Source of the DNA: Candidatus Roizmanbacteria bacterium UBA6242
GTDB taxonomy: Bacteria; Patescibacteriota; Microgenomatia; UBA1406; GWC2-37-13
Direction of reading: 5' to 3'
NCBI GenBank assembly: GCA_002440905.1
Contig: DJWA01000012.1
Span: forward strand, 13,596-35,572
Length of the DNA stretch: 21,977 nucleotides
Below, piece by piece: positions 20,276 through 21,977 of this stretch (within the stretch, counting starts at the first letter, position 1; each line of letters opens with the position of its first letter). Under the pieces are notes generated by a model. The model was given only the letters and a program-made list of their open reading frames with translations, was not told the origin of the DNA and did not search any database. The position numbers were made by a program, and so were the translations under genes.

Positions 20276-20305
20276 ATTGTAGTGAACGAATGTTCCCCTT
20301 GTCAA
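20276..20305 (-). promoter_or_regulatory. Promoter of the Y-polymerase operon (TTGACA-18-TACAAT)
   Basis: Minus-strand TTGACA at 20300-20305, 18-nt spacer and TACAAT at 20276-20281. The -35 box lies within a 19-bp palindrome TTCCCCTTGTCAAGGGGAA (20293-20311) and includes the TGA stop codon of the GNAT gene. Confidence 0.75.
20284..20295 (-). promoter_or_regulatory. LexA box (SOS operator)
   Basis: GAACATTCGTTC, read on the minus strand, fits GAAC-N4-GTTC, the core of the Gram-positive-type LexA operator (CGAACATATGTTCG). It sits between the -35 and -10 boxes, where LexA would block the polymerase operon until DNA damage. Confidence 0.7.
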
Positions 20306-20808
20306 GGGGAAAATCTAATGAAGTACAATCTCTTGCTTCGACGCCCCGTCAGACGTTTTCGTATCGCCTCCCTGATGGTTTTTATCCCAACGTATTCAAA
20401 AGAATGTTTTAAAAGAAAAATCTTGACTGTCTGGGGAAGTGACAGGAAGGAGAGTTTCTTTTTAAATCCGAGAGAAGCGGCGATTCTCTCGACCTTGGGG
20501 TTGGTGCTATTTATGAAGATGTTCTTTTGAGAATATCTGTCTATTGCGTATTTAAGAAGTTCTTTACCCAACCCTTTTCCTTGGTATTTATTAAGAATAA
20601 CCAGAGGTCCAAGCTTGACCCAGTCGTTGAATTGGTAGGCAACAATAACTCCGGCAAACCGATTATCGACTTCGAAGATGTGAGCCTTCTGCTTTTTCCA
20701 GATCCTTTCTGAGACGTAAATCAGGTCGGGAAAAAATTTAACCTCTTCGGTAAGAGAGATGATTTCGTCTTTTTTCAGAAATCGGGTTTTAAAGACGGTC
20801 TTTTTCAT
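20302..20808 (-). CDS. GNAT-family N-acetyltransferase
   Basis: One hundred and sixty-eight residues with the acetyl-CoA binding motif A, LGPLVILNKYQGKGLGKELLKYAID (QGKGLG near residues 76-81), then FINSTNPKVERIAASLGFKKKL at the motif B position. A polar N terminus and a basic C-terminal tail (RKRLTGRRSKRLYFIRF) that is longer than usual flank the core. The acetyl acceptor is unknown. The start, ATG 20808, has a TATAAT ending 6 nt upstream. Its stop codon lies in the -35 box of the polymerase operon, so the two transcription units abut. Confidence 0.82.
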   Translation of the reverse strand: MKKTVFKTRFLKKDEIISLTEEVKFFPDLIYVSERIWKKQKAHIFEVDNRFAGVIVAYQFNDWVKLGPLVILNKYQGKGLGKELLKYAIDRYSQKNIFINSTNPKVERIAASLGFKKKLSFLSLPQTVKIFLLKHSFEYVGIKTIREAIRKRLTGRRSKRLYFIRFSP

Positions 20809-20814
20809 GCGACT

Positions 20815-20820
20815 ATTATA
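20815..20820 (-). promoter_or_regulatory. -10 box of the GNAT gene (leaderless)
   Basis: TATAAT on the minus strand, 6 nt before the ATG at 20808. It is only 6 nt away from the opposing -10 box of the PPOX gene. Confidence 0.65.
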
Positions 20821-20826
20821 CTTTGT

Positions 20827-20832
20827 TATAAT
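20827..20832 (+). promoter_or_regulatory. -10 box of the PPOX gene (leaderless)
   Basis: TATAAT, 7 nt before the ATG at 20840. Its -35 region would lie in the first codons of the GNAT gene, with no TTGACA-like match. Confidence 0.6.
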
Positions 20833-20839
20833 AATCTGA

Positions 20840-21307
20840 ATGGAAAGAAAAGAAATTTTAGGTCACATCAAGGAGTTTCTCTCCTCCCATTTCCAAATGG
20901 TCGTTTCAACCTACTCTAGCTATCCCTGGACGTCAACTCTTTATTATTCTATCGATCGGGATATGAATATTTACTTTTTAAGCAATCCCGAAACTATCCA
21001 CTGCAGACAGATTGAAAAAAATCCCAAGGTTTCAGTTGCCATCGTTGATTCACCTCAGCGCCCGACGTCCTTGAAAAAAGGAATCCAGATATACGGAAAG
21101 GCCAAGAGAATTTCAGGAGCCAATAAAGTAAAGCACGCCCTGGATTTATGGAAGAAAGCTTTAGATGTGACTAGCCCTCTTTACACCTATGAAGGGATGA
21201 TGAGAAAAGCCATAAAAGGGAGGATGTATAAGATTACCCCCAAAAGAATACGATTCTTCAACGAAGCCCTCTGGAAAGAAGGGGATGAGCCTTTAATCGA
21301 ACTTTAA
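20840..21307 (+). CDS. Pyridoxamine 5'-phosphate oxidase-like flavoprotein
   Basis: One hundred and fifty-five residues with the split-barrel flavin-binding fold: FLSSHFQMVVSTYSSYPWTSTLYYSID, then MNIYFLSNPETIHCRQIEKNPKVSVAIVD and GIQIYGKAKRIS, closed by a C-terminal RMYKITPKRIRFFNEAL. This is the PPOX / general stress protein 26-like group; it may bind FMN or F420 and reduce small molecules. No B6 pathway gene is close by, so a true PdxH role is unlikely. It has a leaderless promoter shared as a divergent pair with the GNAT gene. Confidence 0.82.
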   Translation: MERKEILGHIKEFLSSHFQMVVSTYSSYPWTSTLYYSIDRDMNIYFLSNPETIHCRQIEKNPKVSVAIVDSPQRPTSLKKGIQIYGKAKRISGANKVKHALDLWKKALDVTSPLYTYEGMMRKAIKGRMYKITPKRIRFFNEALWKEGDEPLIEL

Positions 21308-21313
21308 GTTATA

Positions 21314-21970
21314 TTATTGTCCGCCCTGTTGTTTCATCATTTCCTCTATATACTTCTGGTAATCCTGGGAATCACCCGTACCTTCTGGTGCCTGGGGAAG
21401 ACTCTCCATCATTTGCTTCTGCAGAGCATCCATGTCCTGGAATTTGACGTCAGTTGGTATCGCAAACATCGAGTCGGCAACCACTTCGGGCTTGCAGGCG
21501 TCTTTATATTTCTCAATAGTTGCCAGTATCGATTCCTGTTGTCCGGAAACAGTGTTGTCGTTCTCTTCTTGGTCAGGAACGGTCGGGAACGGTGAGATGT
21601 TTTTGGGTTCCTCAAGTGTCAGAATAACTCCCTCTTTAGTCGTATCGGACCACATGTGCATTTTCATGTCCTTCATGATGAAATTATTGGACTCTTCGGT
21701 GTCGGCTGAACCGGCCATCATCACCCTGACGGCACCGTTTTTGATATAGCTTGTCGTTTCTACACCATCATCGTCTTTATATACGCATTTTAAACTTACT
21801 GACTTAGATAAAGCGTCTTTAATGGAAGTGAAAACGCTGTCGCCCCCTACCTTGTCGTTCCCCATCATTGCCCCGGGGACTTTCGGCGCCATTCCGCGTG
21901 AATTCAAGTAAAAGTAACCCCCGGCTCCCAAAACCAGCAACAGCACCAAACCGACGACTGCGTTTTTCAT
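21314..21970 (-). CDS. Membrane-anchored extracytoplasmic hypothetical protein
   Basis: Two hundred and eighteen residues. An N-terminal transmembrane anchor (about 3-23, AVVGLVLLLVLGAGGYFYL) is followed by a Met/Pro/Gly-rich linker and a globular domain with SIKDALSKSVSLKCVYKDDD, TSYIKNGAVRVMMAG and FIMKDMKMHMWSDTTKEGVI. It has a Cys pair (LKCVYK and YKDACKPE) that may form a disulfide, then a Gln/Met-rich tail. It has the shape of LolA/LppX-like lipid-binding or DUF4412-like beta folds, but I cannot assign a family. The start is 7 nt from the window edge, so its promoter cannot be seen. Confidence 0.7.
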   Translation of the reverse strand: MKNAVVGLVLLLVLGAGGYFYLNSRGMAPKVPGAMMGNDKVGGDSVFTSIKDALSKSVSLKCVYKDDDGVETTSYIKNGAVRVMMAGSADTEESNNFIMKDMKMHMWSDTTKEGVILTLEEPKNISPFPTVPDQEENDNTVSGQQESILATIEKYKDACKPEVVADSMFAIPTDVKFQDMDALQKQMMESLPQAPEGTGDSQDYQKYIEEMMKQQGGQ

Positions 21971-21977
21971 AAAACTA

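Noticed and set aside
1..21977. tRNA, rRNA, CRISPR arrays and insertion sequences
   Set aside because: I looked for T-loop GTTCGA-type motifs, direct repeat arrays with spacers and transposase motifs in the gaps between genes and found none; a covariance-model scan would be more sensitive for structured RNAs.

Overview
The window looks like chromosomal DNA from a small-genome bacterium of the candidate phyla radiation (Patescibacteria, most like the Microgenomates). This is an inference. It rests on short, tightly packed genes, on several small hypothetical proteins that resemble families common in that group (the KIKxxxIKxKPRW-type membrane protein, the secreted Q/N-rich coiled-coil protein, the RRM plus zinc-ribbon pair, the Cys-containing GEHVCLPHK protein), and on a striking number of genes that appear to be transcribed without a leader. 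No rRNA, tRNA, CRISPR array, transposase or phage structural gene was seen.

Layout. 1-283: start of a HAD-type phosphatase (minus strand, cut by the window edge). 300-2270: an AT-rich, sparsely coding stretch with a YdeI/OmpD-associated protein, a 48-residue lmo0937-like membrane peptide, an orphan membrane protein and an apparently frameshifted gene. 2281-7736: a metal and thiol-redox region containing an ArsR/SmtB repressor, a small thioredoxin with a Cys-rich tail, an ArsP-type permease, a sensor histidine kinase, a ZIP transporter, then DUF5320, DUF134 and a thioredoxin-CcdA fusion. 7796-10958: a CNNM/CorC-type transporter, a Nudix hydrolase, an RRM protein with a zinc-ribbon partner, a DUF1232 protein and a membrane-anchored protein. 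11072-13356: a secreted small protein, then an ECF sigma factor with a membrane protein and a secreted coiled-coil protein (probable envelope-stress module). 13540-16546: VOC/PhnB-like and DUF1801 pair, two small envelope proteins, a holin-IV-like membrane protein, a 3-TM protein and a cupin. 16625-18801: a CtlX-like amidinohydrolase, a quinone-oxidoreductase-like enzyme and an Ogt-type alkyltransferase. 18793-20808: a GNAT protein followed by a LexA-box-controlled operon of a small unknown protein and a Y-family DNA polymerase. 20840-21970: a PPOX-fold flavoprotein and a membrane-anchored hypothetical protein.

The two clearest signals are regulatory. First, near-perfect ArsR/SmtB operators (TGAA-N6-TTCA) occur both at the arsR start and at the promoter of the DUF5320-DUF134-Trx/CcdA operon 3.8 kb away. 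This suggests one metal sensor governs the permease/thioredoxin operon and the thiol-relay operon. Second, about a dozen genes have a TATAAT-like -10 box ending only 5-9 nt before the start codon, usually exactly 6 nt, so the mRNA should begin at or next to the start codon. A second class (at 1137, 6106, 11072, 14907, 16546 and 20022) has strong Shine-Dalgarno sequences. Promoters under apparent repressor control (arsR, 6106, the polymerase operon) also carry a TTGACA -35 box, whereas most leaderless ones show little or no -35.
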